DNA from: an uncultured Lachnospiraceae bacterium
GTDB taxonomy: Bacteria > Bacillota > Clostridia > Lachnospirales > Lachnospiraceae
NCBI GenBank assembly: GCA_910577175.1
Contig: CAJTLU010000016.1
Span: 13,844 to 77,843, forward strand
Reading direction: 5' to 3'
Length of the DNA: 64,000 nt
Each line of letters starts with the position of its first letter. Position 1 is the stretch's first letter. Position numbers and translations under genes: made by a program. Below the pieces are notes generated by a model. It ran no database searches and was not told the origin of the DNA. It saw only the letters and a program-made list of their open reading frames with translations. Positions 33,892 through 42,415 of this stretch are shown here, piece after piece.

Positions 33892-34314
33892 TCAGACACT
33901 GTCATGGTTTTGAGCTAAACCTGTCAATACTTTATGGAATTCCGGAAATTGTTTTGCCATACGGATGATTCTGTTGTCTCTGTCCATAAAACAGTGGGTA
34001 GAGCTTGCCTCACATATTATCTCATTACACTTGTTTTTCATTTCATATTGCAAAACAAGCTTAATGCCTTTGTACTCTGTTACAGATACCTGAATCGAAA
34101 TCTCATCGGAAAAGGTGGAAGTTTTCTTATAATTGCATTCCACCTTCACGACAGGCGAAATTACCCCTACCTCCTCCAGTTTTGCATAATCCCAGCCAAT
34201 CTGCTGTAAAAAATCAATTCTGGCTTCTTCCATCCACCTGATATAGTTGGAATGATGTGTAATGCCCATTTTATCCGTTTCATAATATTGAACTACATGT
34301 TTATATTCTCTCAT
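33892..34314 (-). CDS. Acyl-CoA thioesterase, hotdog fold (YbgC/4HBT-like)
   Basis: A 140 aa thioesterase. The active-site region ETDKMGITHHSNYIRWMEEARIDFLQQ is characteristic of 4-hydroxybenzoyl-CoA thioesterase/YbgC-type enzymes; the usual catalytic aspartate position in D-x-M-G-x-x-H is present (D in ETDKMG). It hydrolyses acyl-CoA thioesters, chain preference unknown. I chose the ATG at 34314 (MREYKHVVQYYE) with AAGGAG upstream; a longer reading would overlap the RidA gene. Third gene after a WYL regulator and RidA. Confidence 0.88.
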   Translation of the reverse strand: MREYKHVVQYYETDKMGITHHSNYIRWMEEARIDFLQQIGWDYAKLEEVGVISPVVKVECNYKKTSTFSDEISIQVSVTEYKGIKLVLQYEMKNKCNEIICEASSTHCFMDRDNRIIRMAKQFPEFHKVLTGLAQNHDSV

Positions 34315-34334
34315 TTTATTATTTCTCCTTTGTT

Positions 34335-34706
34335 CTACGACATTACTGCATAGGCAATCGCGTCTGCCTGAAATAGTAATCCGTTTTCCCCTCCTACATG
34401 TGCAAACGCAGTCTGAATCGATTTCCGCACCGGATATTTCCCGTGAAATCTTTCCCGAATCACCTTTTCCATTACCGGAATACTCCATACATCCCAGAAC
34501 AGACAATCCATCTGCACAACATTTTCCAGCGTAAGACCAACTAACGCCAGTCTTCTTTCCATCTCGTCAAAGGCTCCGCTAATCTGCTGCTCAATCGTAC
34601 CGCCTACATTGCCGACACAATAGTTCAAAAAGCAAAACTCCCCTGCTCTGATAATACCCGAATGCACAAAATCCTCACTAATATCATATCGTTCTATTTC
34701 TTTCAT
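34335..34706 (-). CDS. RidA/YjgF/YER057c/UK114 family protein
   Basis: A 123 aa protein of the Rid family. These trimeric enzymes hydrolyse reactive enamine/imine intermediates from PLP enzymes. Recognised by the pattern around VGNVGGTIEQQISGAFDEMERRLALVGLTLENVVQMDCLFWDV, with the C-terminal R-K-S-I-Q-T-A-F and GLLFQADAIAYA. The usual active-site arginine of canonical RidA (in IPARxAxQV) is replaced here by KSIQTAF, so it may belong to a Rid subgroup without deaminase activity. Neighbours are a WYL regulator and a thioesterase. Confidence 0.85.
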   Translation of the reverse strand: MKEIERYDISEDFVHSGIIRAGEFCFLNYCVGNVGGTIEQQISGAFDEMERRLALVGLTLENVVQMDCLFWDVWSIPVMEKVIRERFHGKYPVRKSIQTAFAHVGGENGLLFQADAIAYAVMS

Positions 34707-34744
34707 CTTATTATACTCTCCTGTCTTTATCTGATTTTGTATTG

Positions 34745-35653
34745 CTACTCCTCATATTCCCTTTGTATTTCTTTACAAGTTTTTATCATACGTTCCCTTA
34801 CTTCCTGCGGCTCGATTATCTTAGCTTTATTCCCGAAAGAAAGAATCACCCCATACCAAAATGTCTCGTGCTCCGGTACGGAAAAGCAAAACTCAAAATC
34901 GCCGTTTTCAAATTCCTGTGTAATCTGTCCATGCAGATATTCCCTGCACTTTGATTTTATCACTGCTTTACCATAAAGTCTGATATGAATCCTATCCACA
35001 TTCCGGCATTCCTGCTTTATCTCCTCTGGAAGCTCATGGGGCTTTGTATAAGTCAGCTCGGTTACTTCCAGCTGCTCCATACGGACTAATTTGAACATGC
35101 AATAATCCTGATATTTTTCGTAATATCCAATCAGATACCAGCTATACCATTTGTATTGCAGCCTGACCGGCTCTACTTGGATTTCCTTTACTTCATCATG
35201 GCCGTTCGTATAGGCAAACCGAACCACCTTTCTTTTTCTTATTGCAGTTTCTAATAGCATCAACTGCTCATTTATTTTGTCGTCCTCGCCTGCCGCCCCA
35301 AAATCCACGGAAACTGTGTTTTCCTGCATCCTATTTACGCTTTTCATTTTAGCCAGTGCCTGCTCCGGCCCTTTCCCCGGATATGCGCCCGCCAGCCCTT
35401 TCAGTGCAGTAACAATCCAATCGTATTCTGCATTTGTGGTAACCTGTTTTTCTAAAACATAGTCGTCCATAATCTGATAGCCACCCTCTGCTCCATAGAA
35501 GGACTGAATCGGAATCCCCGCCTGATCCAGCGCTTCCAGGTCCCTTATAATCGTTCTGGGCGAGACTTCAAATTCTTCGGCAAGCTTCTGTGCAGAGGTG
35601 CGGCCATGATTCAATAAATAAACAACAATACCCATAAGCCGAGCAATCTTCAT
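34745..35653 (-). CDS. HTH-WYL transcriptional regulator (YafY type)
   Basis: A protein of about 302 aa. The N-terminal DeoR-like winged helix is ARLMGIVVYLLNHGRTSAQK and LAEEFEVSPRTIIRDLEAL. The central and C-terminal part is a WYL domain (VRLQYKWYSWYLIGYYEKYQDY), which binds small nucleic-acid or nucleotide-like ligands. The ATG at 35653 has GGAGGG; an upstream in-frame reading lacks a site. It is the first gene of a small operon with RidA and a thioesterase, and its upstream region has a perfect palindrome. Confidence 0.9.
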   Translation of the reverse strand: MKIARLMGIVVYLLNHGRTSAQKLAEEFEVSPRTIIRDLEALDQAGIPIQSFYGAEGGYQIMDDYVLEKQVTTNAEYDWIVTALKGLAGAYPGKGPEQALAKMKSVNRMQENTVSVDFGAAGEDDKINEQLMLLETAIRKRKVVRFAYTNGHDEVKEIQVEPVRLQYKWYSWYLIGYYEKYQDYCMFKLVRMEQLEVTELTYTKPHELPEEIKQECRNVDRIHIRLYGKAVIKSKCREYLHGQITQEFENGDFEFCFSVPEHETFWYGVILSFGNKAKIIEPQEVRERMIKTCKEIQREYEE

Positions 35654-35685
35654 ATTCCCTCCTTTCCGCATCAGTATAACAAATA

Positions 35686-35721
35686 AACTATGACAGCATT
35701 GTGTCATAGTTAGTCATAGTT
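35686..35721. promoter_or_regulatory. Palindromic operator upstream of the WYL regulator
   Basis: Perfect 10-base arms AACTATGACA (35686-35695) and TGTCATAGTT (35702-35711) with six bases between, then a third half-site AGTCATAGTT (35712-35721). A minus-strand TATACT -10 lies just downstream with no good -35, which suggests control by a bound factor, probably the WYL protein. Confidence 0.7.
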
Positions 35722-35781
35722 ATAAAATCTCCCCTGTTTTCCTACTTTACCAGAATATCTTCCACCTGTTCCGCCGCTTGT

Positions 35782-35813
35782 AAAAGGGGGCTGCGCTTCG
35801 TGCGGCAGCCCCC
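35782..35813 (-). terminator. Intrinsic terminator after infA
   Basis: Stem GGGGGCTG/CAGCCCCC (35786-35813) with a small inner stem, followed on the minus strand by four Ts. It starts about 8 bases past the infA stop and marks the end of the S10-spc transcript. Confidence 0.85.
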
Positions 35814-35820
35814 TCTTTCC

Positions 35821-36039
35821 TTATTTATCTCTCCAGATGATTCTTCCCTTCGTCAGATCATACGGGGAAAGCTCCAGTGTTACCTTATCCCCCGGGACAA
35901 TCTTAATGAAATTCATACGAAGCTTTCCGCTGATGTGCGCCAGTACGCGGTGTCCGTTTTCCAGTTCTACCTGAAACATTGCGTTTGGCAGCTTTTCCAC
36001 AACAGTTCCTTCAATTTCAACAACATCTGTCTTCGACAT
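35821..36039 (-). CDS. infA: Translation initiation factor IF-1
   Basis: IF-1 of 72 aa, the usual length: an OB-fold RNA-binding protein that sits in the A site during initiation. It shows GTVVEKLPNAMFQVELENGH and GDKVTLELSPYDLTKGRIIWR. It is 9 bases after map. It is the last gene of this ribosomal block; its usual next gene rpmJ is 19 kb away. Confidence 0.98.
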   Translation of the reverse strand: MSKTDVVEIEGTVVEKLPNAMFQVELENGHRVLAHISGKLRMNFIKIVPGDKVTLELSPYDLTKGRIIWRDK

Positions 36040-36048
36040 AAATCCTCC

Positions 36049-36816
36049 TTAAATTCCTTCATTCCGTTCTATGGTAAGCAACTCCGGCTCACCGTTTGTA
36101 ATCAGTACTGTATTTTCGTAGTGTGCCGACGGAGAGCCGTCTGCCGTCACTACCGTCCAGCCGTCCTCCAGCCACCGTACTTCAAAGCGTCCCATGTTTA
36201 CCATCGGCTCAATCGCAATGGTCATACCGGCCTCCAGCCGGATTCCTTTCCTACGGGTTCGGAAATTCGGCACCTGCGGGTCTTCGTGAAGTGCCCTTCC
36301 GACCCCGTGGCCGACCAGCTCTCTTACCAGAGAATAGCCAAAGGATTCTACATAGTCCTGGATTGCGCCCGAAATATCCCCGATGCGGTATCCCTGCTTT
36401 GCAAACTTAATTCCCTCAAAAAAGGACTGCTTTGTTACGTCTATCAGACGCTGCCATTCCGGACTGATTTCACCTACCGCAACGGTACGCGCCGCATCGG
36501 AATGATAGTCTTTGTAAATTACACCCGCGTCAAGACTTACAATGTCGCCCTCTTTCAGTATATGCTTCTTATTCGGAATCCCGTGCACTACCTCTTCATT
36601 GACCGATACGCACACAGACGCCGGATATCCCTGATAATTCAAAAAGGAAGGAATACAGCCAAAGTCCCGTATAATTTCATAACAGCGTTTGTCAATATCC
36701 AAGGTGCTGATTCCCGGCCGTATCATTGCCGCAAGCTCCTTGTGCACGATAGAAAGAATCCTCCCCGACTCACGCATCAATTCTATTTCACGTTCTGATT
36801 TAATTGATACTGCCAT
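36049..36816 (-). CDS. map: Type I methionine aminopeptidase
   Basis: A 255 aa metallo-peptidase that removes the N-terminal methionine from new proteins. The metal ligands lie in VSLDAGVIYKDYHSDAARTVAVG, LVGHGVGRALHEDPQ and GMTIAIEPMVNMG. Standard length and position after adk and before infA. Confidence 0.97.
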   Translation of the reverse strand: MAVSIKSEREIELMRESGRILSIVHKELAAMIRPGISTLDIDKRCYEIIRDFGCIPSFLNYQGYPASVCVSVNEEVVHGIPNKKHILKEGDIVSLDAGVIYKDYHSDAARTVAVGEISPEWQRLIDVTKQSFFEGIKFAKQGYRIGDISGAIQDYVESFGYSLVRELVGHGVGRALHEDPQVPNFRTRRKGIRLEAGMTIAIEPMVNMGRFEVRWLEDGWTVVTADGSPSAHYENTVLITNGEPELLTIERNEGI

Positions 36817-36831
36817 ACTCTGCCTCTTCCC

Positions 36832-37473
36832 TTACTGTAAAATCGCAAGGATATCTTCAAATACTTCTTTCATGTCCTTCGTACCGTCTACCTCGCGAAG
36901 AACACCCTCTTTTTTATAATAATCGATTAACGGCTGTGTCTGGTCATGGTATACCGCAAGACGCTTCTGCACGGTTTCCGGCTTATCGTCGTCACGAAGC
37001 ACCAGCTCCGCTCCGCATGTATCACAGACATTTTCCTTTGCCGGCGCATTGTACTTAATATGGTACGTTGCACCGCAGCCTAGGCAGGCACGTCTGCCGG
37101 ACATCCGGTTTACAATCGCCTCATCCGGAACCTCTACATTGATTGCAAAGTCAATGTGCTCGCCGTTCTTCGCCAGCGCCTCTGTCAGTGCCTCTGCCTG
37201 CGGAATCGTTCTCGGAAATCCGTCCAGAACATAGCCGTCGGCACAGTCCGGATTCTGGAACCGGTCCATAATCAGTTCCAGCGTCAGGGAATCCGGAACC
37301 AGCATCCCCTGGTCCATATATTCTTTTGCTCTTCTGCCAAGCTCCGTGTTTTCCTTAATGTTTGCACGGAAAATATCTCCCGTAGAAATGTGCGGAACCG
37401 AAAACTTTTTCGCAATCTGCTTTGCCTGCGTTCCCTTACCGGCTCCCGGCGCGCCTAACATAATAATCTTCAT
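36832..37473 (-). CDS. adk: Adenylate kinase, zinc-binding long form
   Basis: A 213 aa enzyme catalysing ATP + AMP = 2 ADP. The P-loop GAPGAGKGTQ is at 7-16; the LID domain (about 120-160) has CLGCGATYH and CDTCGAEL, a four-cysteine zinc site found in Gram-positive forms. The AMP-binding DGFPRTIPQAEAL is present. I chose the ATG at 37473 (MKIIMLGAPG), eight bases after GGAGG; an in-frame TTG two codons earlier is less likely. Confidence 0.98.
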   Translation of the reverse strand: MKIIMLGAPGAGKGTQAKQIAKKFSVPHISTGDIFRANIKENTELGRRAKEYMDQGMLVPDSLTLELIMDRFQNPDCADGYVLDGFPRTIPQAEALTEALAKNGEHIDFAINVEVPDEAIVNRMSGRRACLGCGATYHIKYNAPAKENVCDTCGAELVLRDDDKPETVQKRLAVYHDQTQPLIDYYKKEGVLREVDGTKDMKEVFEDILAILQ

Positions 37474-37612
37474 TTCCAAGCCCTCCTGTTTCCATATAGA
37501 ATTTTTCCCTGCAGAACCATGTCTGCACCGCCCTCAAATACCTTCCGGATAAAAACTGCCTAATACCCAACATAGGGTGGAACAACGCAGTCCCACCCTA
37601 CAAAGAGTTCTG

Positions 37613-38941
37613 TTAGTCGTTTAAGAATCCCTTATACTGGCGAACCAACAACTGGGAATCAATCTGCTTCAGCGTTTCGAGGATAACACCAACTACGATG
37701 ATAATGGATGTCCCTCCGAAGCTTACTCTTGCTGCAAAAACACCCGAGAATACAATCGGTATCAGACTGATAATGGTGAGTGCAACCGCACCGATAAAGA
37801 CGATGTAGTTCAGCACCTTTGTCAAATACTCCGTCGTCGGTCTGCCCGGCCGGATACCCGGAATAAAACCGCCCTGCTTCTTCATGTTATTTGCCACTTC
37901 CATCGGATTGAACGTAATGGAAGTATAGAAATATGCAAAGATAATCAGCAGGATAACATAAATAAGTGCACCAAGCGTATACTTAAACTCACCCCAGTCC
38001 TTGATATTGAACCAGTTACTGGAGGTAAGCAAATATGCTACCTTCGGCCAGAAATGTGCTCTCTGTGCGGTAATTCCCATAAAGGAGAGCACGATGACCG
38101 GCGTCTGCATCAGGGACATTGCAAAGATAACCGGAATAACGCCTGCGGTATTTACCTTTAACGGAATGAAGGAGCCTTGTCCTCCTACCATCTTTCTTCC
38201 CTGTACCTTCTTTGCATACTGCACCGGAATCTTTCTCTGTGCATCCTGGAGCAAAATAACCAGTACAATCAGAACGATGACAACCGCGGCGATGCCAATC
38301 ACTCCAAGTACCTTATTCACAACCGCCGTCGGGTTAATGACGAACTTCTTAATCAGGTTGGAAAAATCGTTCGGGAGCGTCGCTACAATGTTAATTAAAA
38401 GGATAATGGAAATGCCGTTCCCCACGCCCTTCTCGGTAATACGCTCACCCAACCACATCAGGAATGCACTTCCTGCGGTGAAGGATGCCGTAATAATTGC
38501 GATATTGGAAATGGTTAAGCCGCCCTGCAGAATACCCGAATTGCCGAAGCCGATGGTAAGAGCCACCGACTCAATTACGGCAAGGGCAATGGTAACATAA
38601 CGGGACCACTCGGCAATTTTCTTTCTTCCTGTCTCGCCATCCTTTTGCAGCTCTTCTAACTTCGGGAATACAATCGTCAGAAGCTGCATGATAATGGAGG
38701 AAGTAATATACGGAGAGATGTTCAGTGCAAAAATGGACATTTGTGAAAAGGATCCACCGGTTAAGGTATCTAAAAATCCAAGTCCTTCCTTTTGCGCCAT
38801 CCAAAGCTGAAAGTAAGCGCGGTTAATCCCCGGAACCGGAAGAGCACATCCGATTCTGACAATCAGCAATGCCATCAGCGTGTATAAAAGCTTGCTTCGG
38901 ATATCTTTTACCTTCAATGCATTCTTGACTGCTTCAAACAT
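37613..38941 (-). CDS. secY: Preprotein translocase subunit SecY
   Basis: The channel subunit of the Sec translocon, about 442 aa with ten membrane helices. Conserved features are ALPVPGINRAYF (the plug region), MSIFALNISPYITSSIIMQL and the C-terminal cytoplasmic loops with GIRPGRPTTEYL. The ATG at 38941 (MFEAVKNALKVKD) has AGAGGTGG upstream. It follows rplO by two bases. Confidence 0.98.
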   Translation of the reverse strand: MFEAVKNALKVKDIRSKLLYTLMALLIVRIGCALPVPGINRAYFQLWMAQKEGLGFLDTLTGGSFSQMSIFALNISPYITSSIIMQLLTIVFPKLEELQKDGETGRKKIAEWSRYVTIALAVIESVALTIGFGNSGILQGGLTISNIAIITASFTAGSAFLMWLGERITEKGVGNGISIILLINIVATLPNDFSNLIKKFVINPTAVVNKVLGVIGIAAVVIVLIVLVILLQDAQRKIPVQYAKKVQGRKMVGGQGSFIPLKVNTAGVIPVIFAMSLMQTPVIVLSFMGITAQRAHFWPKVAYLLTSSNWFNIKDWGEFKYTLGALIYVILLIIFAYFYTSITFNPMEVANNMKKQGGFIPGIRPGRPTTEYLTKVLNYIVFIGAVALTIISLIPIVFSGVFAARVSFGGTSIIIVVGVILETLKQIDSQLLVRQYKGFLND

Positions 38942-38942
38942 T

Positions 38943-39383
38943 CTATACCACCTCTGCTTTTCCACCAAGCGCCTGAATTTTCTCGATTGCACTCGCACTG
39001 AATGCGTTTACTTTGACATCAAGCTTCTTGGTAAGTTCGCCGTTTCCAAGAATCTTTACACCGTCCTTCGGATTGCTGATCAAACCGATTTCCTTCAAAG
39101 ACTCAACGGTAACCTCTGCTCCATCCTCAAATCTATTTAACATGCTTACATTGATTGTTACGATTTCTTGTGTATTTCTGTTATGAAAACCTCTCTTCGG
39201 GAGTATGCGGTATAACGGCATCTGACCACCTTCGAAGCCCACTCTCGGAGCTCCGGAACGAGCCTTCTGACCCTTATGGCCCTTACCAGCTGTCTTTCCG
39301 TTCCCCGAACCATGACCACGTCCGCGTCTGAAATTTCCGCTCTGCTTAGAACCGTCCGCAGGTTTTAATTCTGATAAATTCAT
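38943..39383 (-). CDS. rplO: 50S ribosomal protein L15
   Basis: L15 of 146 aa, a late-assembly protein of the 50S subunit. It starts with NLSELKPADGSKQSG, then the glycine- and basic-rich stretch RGRGHGSGNGKTAGKGHKGQ, and has GFEGGQMPLYRRLPKRG-like PLYRILPKRGFHNRN. Second to last ribosomal protein gene before secY. Confidence 0.98.
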   Translation of the reverse strand: MNLSELKPADGSKQSGNFRRGRGHGSGNGKTAGKGHKGQKARSGAPRVGFEGGQMPLYRILPKRGFHNRNTQEIVTINVSMLNRFEDGAEVTVESLKEIGLISNPKDGVKILGNGELTKKLDVKVNAFSASAIEKIQALGGKAEVV

Positions 39384-39407
39384 TGTGTTACACCTCCTTA
39401 CAGTAAT

Positions 39408-39590
39408 TTAAATTTCTTCCACCTTTACTAAATGTCTAACCTGCTGAAGCATACCCTTGGTTGCATCGTTGTTAGGCATTTCAACGGACTTGCCGATTTT
39501 CTTTAAGCCCAATGCGGCTACCGTTGCCTTATGCTTCGGAATTGCACCGATTGTAGACTTAACCAAAGTAATCTTTAATTTATCTGCCAC
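39408..39590 (-). CDS. rpmD: 50S ribosomal protein L30
   Basis: L30 of 60 aa. The real start is a GTG at 39590 (MADKLKITLVKSTIG), eight bases after GGAGG; an upstream in-frame GTG lies inside that site. It contains KHKATVAALGLKKIGKSVEM and RHLVKVEE, typical of the family. Confidence 0.95.
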   Translation of the reverse strand: MADKLKITLVKSTIGAIPKHKATVAALGLKKIGKSVEMPNNDATKGMLQQVRHLVKVEEI

Positions 39591-39621
39591 TTTAAACACC
39601 TCCGTGAAATATAATTACGTC

Positions 39622-40125
39622 TTACAGCTGATCTACGGAAATACCGCGGAGTGCTGCTATCTGCTCCGGAGTCTTTAACTGGCTTAATCCGTTGATTGTT
39701 GCAAGAACAACGTTCTGCTTGTTATTTGAGCCAAGGGACTTCGTACGAATGTTCTTAAAACCTGCAAGTTCAAGTACATTACGTGCCGGACCGCCTGCGA
39801 TGATACCGGTACCTTCCGGACTGCGCTTTAAAAGAACCTGGGCGCTACCGAACTTGCCGAGATAATCATGCGGTACGGAACCGTTTTCGTCAAGCGGAAG
39901 CTGGATTAAATTTTTCATCGCATCCTCTTTCCCCTTACGGATTGCTTCCGGAATTTCTGCTGCCTTGCCAAGACCTGCTCCTACATGACCGTTCTTGTCG
40001 CCTACAACAACAAGCGCTGCGAAACGGAAATTACGTCCGCCCTTTACAACCTTGGTAACGCGCTTGATGCTTACTACTTTATCTTCTAATTCCAAATTGC
40101 TGGCATCAACGATTGTACGTTTCAT
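39622..40125 (-). CDS. rpsE: 30S ribosomal protein S5
   Basis: S5 of 167 aa, a fidelity protein near the decoding site; changes in its loop give spectinomycin resistance. Conserved are VVKGGRNFRFAALVVVGDKNGHVG (about 27-50), GKAAEIPEAIRKG and ARNVLELAGFKNIRTKSLGS. It lies between rplR and rpmD. Confidence 0.98.
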   Translation of the reverse strand: MKRTIVDASNLELEDKVVSIKRVTKVVKGGRNFRFAALVVVGDKNGHVGAGLGKAAEIPEAIRKGKEDAMKNLIQLPLDENGSVPHDYLGKFGSAQVLLKRSPEGTGIIAGGPARNVLELAGFKNIRTKSLGSNNKQNVVLATINGLSQLKTPEQIAALRGISVDQL

Positions 40126-40139
40126 GTTTTCCCTCCTGA

Positions 40140-40508
40140 TTAGAATTCTAAGCCGGCTTCTCTTGCTGCCTCAGCAAGTGCCTTAATCTTGCCCTGATAT
40201 ACGAAACCGCCACGATCGTATACGACCGTTTTGATTCCCTTCTCAAGTGCCTTCTTTGCAATAACGGTTCCGAGCTTTGCTGCTGCTGCAACATCATTCG
40301 TCTTCTCGAGCTCAGCCTTGACATCCTTATCCAGGGTGGAAGCTGCAACAAGAGTGTTGCCTACCGTATCATCAATAATCTGTGCGTACATATGATTATT
40401 GCTTCTGAACACTGCCAGACGCGGTCTTTCTGCGGTGCCGGAGAAACGGTTACGAATCTTCATATGCTTTTTTGCGCGAATTTTAGATCTGGACTCTTTA
40501 TTAACCAT
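40140..40508 (-). CDS. rplR: 50S ribosomal protein L18
   Basis: L18 of 122 aa, which binds 5S rRNA together with L5 and L25. It shows RIRNRFSGTAERPRLAVFRSNNHMYAQIIDD-type sequence and ends VYDRGGFVYQGKIKALAEAAREAGLEF. Normal length. Confidence 0.98.
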   Translation of the reverse strand: MVNKESRSKIRAKKHMKIRNRFSGTAERPRLAVFRSNNHMYAQIIDDTVGNTLVAASTLDKDVKAELEKTNDVAAAAKLGTVIAKKALEKGIKTVVYDRGGFVYQGKIKALAEAAREAGLEF

Positions 40509-40526
40509 ATTCTTTCATTCCTCCTT

Positions 40527-41069
40527 TTACTTCTTACCGGTCTTGCCGACTTTACGTCTGATGGTCTCATCAGCGTACTTGATACCCTTGCCCTTATACG
40601 GCTCCGGTCTTCTCTTATCTCTGATTTCTGCTGCATACTGACCGACTTTTTCTTTATCAATACCTTTAACGGTAATCTTGTTCTGACCGTCGAGAACGGT
40701 TTCAACACCTTCCGGGTCAACCATAACAACCGGATGGGAGTAGCCGAGCGTTAAGGTAAGCTCCTTGCCAGCCTTTGCTGCTCTGTAACCAACACCGTTG
40801 ATTTCAAGAACCTTCTCATAGCCGTTTGTTACACCGACTACCATGTTGTTGATGAGCGTTCTTGTCAGACCGTGCAGAGACTTCATTCTCTTTAAATCAT
40901 TCGGTCTGTTTACTACGACTTCAGCACCTTCTACCTTGATTTCCATTTCTGCCGGTAACACTCTTTCCAGTGTACCCTTCGGTCCCTTTACGGTAACCTT
41001 GTTATTTTCTGCCACCGTGACAGTTACACCTGCCGGAATGGCGATTGGCATTCTACCTATACGTGACAT
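40527..41069 (-). CDS. rplF: 50S ribosomal protein L6
   Basis: L6 of 180 aa, near the factor-binding site. It begins MSRIGRMPIAIPAGVTV and ends RPEPYKGKGIKYADETIRRKVGKTGKK. I chose the ATG at 41069, as family members begin there. The 147-base gap to rpsH is longer than others in this block, and I see no gene in it. Confidence 0.97.
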   Translation of the reverse strand: MSRIGRMPIAIPAGVTVTVAENNKVTVKGPKGTLERVLPAEMEIKVEGAEVVVNRPNDLKRMKSLHGLTRTLINNMVVGVTNGYEKVLEINGVGYRAAKAGKELTLTLGYSHPVVMVDPEGVETVLDGQNKITVKGIDKEKVGQYAAEIRDKRRPEPYKGKGIKYADETIRRKVGKTGKK

Positions 41070-41216
41070 GCCCGTACCTCCTGAATTTTGAATGTGAGAA
41101 ACGATGAATCGCTTCACCCGTTCCCCTGACCTTTTCGGTCTCCTAAGAAAAGAGTTTCCGCATCCTCCCTGCCTTATGCAGCTTTCAGACAGACTTCTTT
41201 TCCATGCTCCGGTTCA

Positions 41217-41618
41217 TTACCAAATGAACGCTAATACCTCGCCGCCAACGTTCTGGGTTCTGGCTTCCTTATCGGTAAGCACGCCCTTGTTCGTGGAAAT
41301 AATGGCAACACCAAGTCCGCCAAGTACCCTCGGAAGCTCCCCGGCGTTTGCGTATACACGCAGGCCCGGCTTGGAGATTCTCTTAAGACCGGAAATAACC
41401 TTTTCGTTCTTATCCCTGCCATATTTTAATGTAATATGAATGGTCTTAAAGGAGCCGACCTCTTCCACATTGTAACTCTTGATATAACCTTCCTTTAACA
41501 GGATTTCTGCGATTGCAATCTTCATTTTGGATGCAGGTACATCTACAACATCATGTTTTGCAGTATTTGCATTACGGATTCTTGTAAGCATATCTGCAAT
41601 CGGATCGCTCATTGTCAT
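41217..41618 (-). CDS. rpsH: 30S ribosomal protein S8
   Basis: S8 of 133 aa, which binds the central domain of 16S rRNA; in many bacteria it represses its own operon. It starts MSDPIADMLTRIRNANTAKHD and ends with STNKGVLTDKEARTQNVGGEVLAFIW. GGAGG lies before the ATG. Confidence 0.98.
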   Translation of the reverse strand: MTMSDPIADMLTRIRNANTAKHDVVDVPASKMKIAIAEILLKEGYIKSYNVEEVGSFKTIHITLKYGRDKNEKVISGLKRISKPGLRVYANAGELPRVLGGLGVAIISTNKGVLTDKEARTQNVGGEVLAFIW

Positions 41619-41650
41619 TTGGATTTCCTCCTTCTAAAAATATTCCGGGC

Positions 41651-41836
41651 TTACCAGGATGCCTTCTTTACACCCGGTATTTCTCCCTTATAAGCTAATT
41701 CACGGAAGCAGATTCTGCAGATTCCGTATTTTCTTAAATAAGCATGCGGACGGCCGCAAATTTTACAACGATTGTACTCCTGGGTGGAGAACTTTGCCGG
41801 ACGCTGCTGCTTTAACTTCATCGAAGTCTTTGCCAT
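41651..41836 (-). CDS. rpsN: 30S ribosomal protein S14, zinc-binding short type
   Basis: S14 of 61 aa. The pair CKIC and CRIC flanks GRPHAYLRKYGI, giving the C-X2-C...C-X2-C zinc site of the short (C+) paralogue; the longer zinc-free form seen under zinc limitation is not in the window. Between rplE and rpsH. Confidence 0.97.
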   Translation of the reverse strand: MAKTSMKLKQQRPAKFSTQEYNRCKICGRPHAYLRKYGICRICFRELAYKGEIPGVKKASW

Positions 41837-41851
41837 GGAATTTCCTCCTTA

Positions 41852-42391
41852 CTATTTGCTAAACGGCATACCAAATAATGTCAACAGTTCTCTTGCTTCC
41901 TCGTCGGTCTTGGCCGTCGTTACAAAAATAACGTCCATACCTCTTACCTTATCAATCTTATCGTACTCGATTTCCGGAAAGATTAACTGCTCCTTGATTC
42001 CAAGTGCATAGTTTCCTCTGCCGTCGAATGCGTTCGGATTTACACCGCGGAAATCGCGTACCCGCGGAAGTGCAAGGCTGATTAAACGGTCTGCAAACTC
42101 ATACATCTTGTCGCCGCGCAGCGTTACCTTACAGCCGATTGCAAGACCTTCCCTGATTTTGAAGTTTGCGACCGACTTCTTTGCCTTGGTAACAACCGGC
42201 TTCTGACCCGCAATAATTTCCATATCCCTGACTGCGGACTCTAATGCCTTTGCGTTATCCTTTGCTTCGCCGACACCCATATTGATTACAATCTTCTCTA
42301 ACTTCGGAACCTGCATTACGTTTTTATAACCGAATTTCTTCTGCATCGCTGCAATGATTTCGGCATTATACTTTTCCTTTAATCTAGTCAA
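41852..42391 (-). CDS. rplE: 50S ribosomal protein L5
   Basis: L5 of 179 aa, which forms the 5S rRNA particle and contacts the P-site tRNA. It contains VMQVPKLEKIVINMGVGEA, GQKPVVTKAKKSVANFKIREG and FPEIEYDKIDKVRGMDVIFVTTA. Standard order after rplX. Confidence 0.98.
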   Translation of the reverse strand: MTRLKEKYNAEIIAAMQKKFGYKNVMQVPKLEKIVINMGVGEAKDNAKALESAVRDMEIIAGQKPVVTKAKKSVANFKIREGLAIGCKVTLRGDKMYEFADRLISLALPRVRDFRGVNPNAFDGRGNYALGIKEQLIFPEIEYDKIDKVRGMDVIFVTTAKTDEEARELLTLFGMPFSK

Positions 42392-42415
42392 CTTTGTGAA
42401 CCTCCTCTCTCAGAA

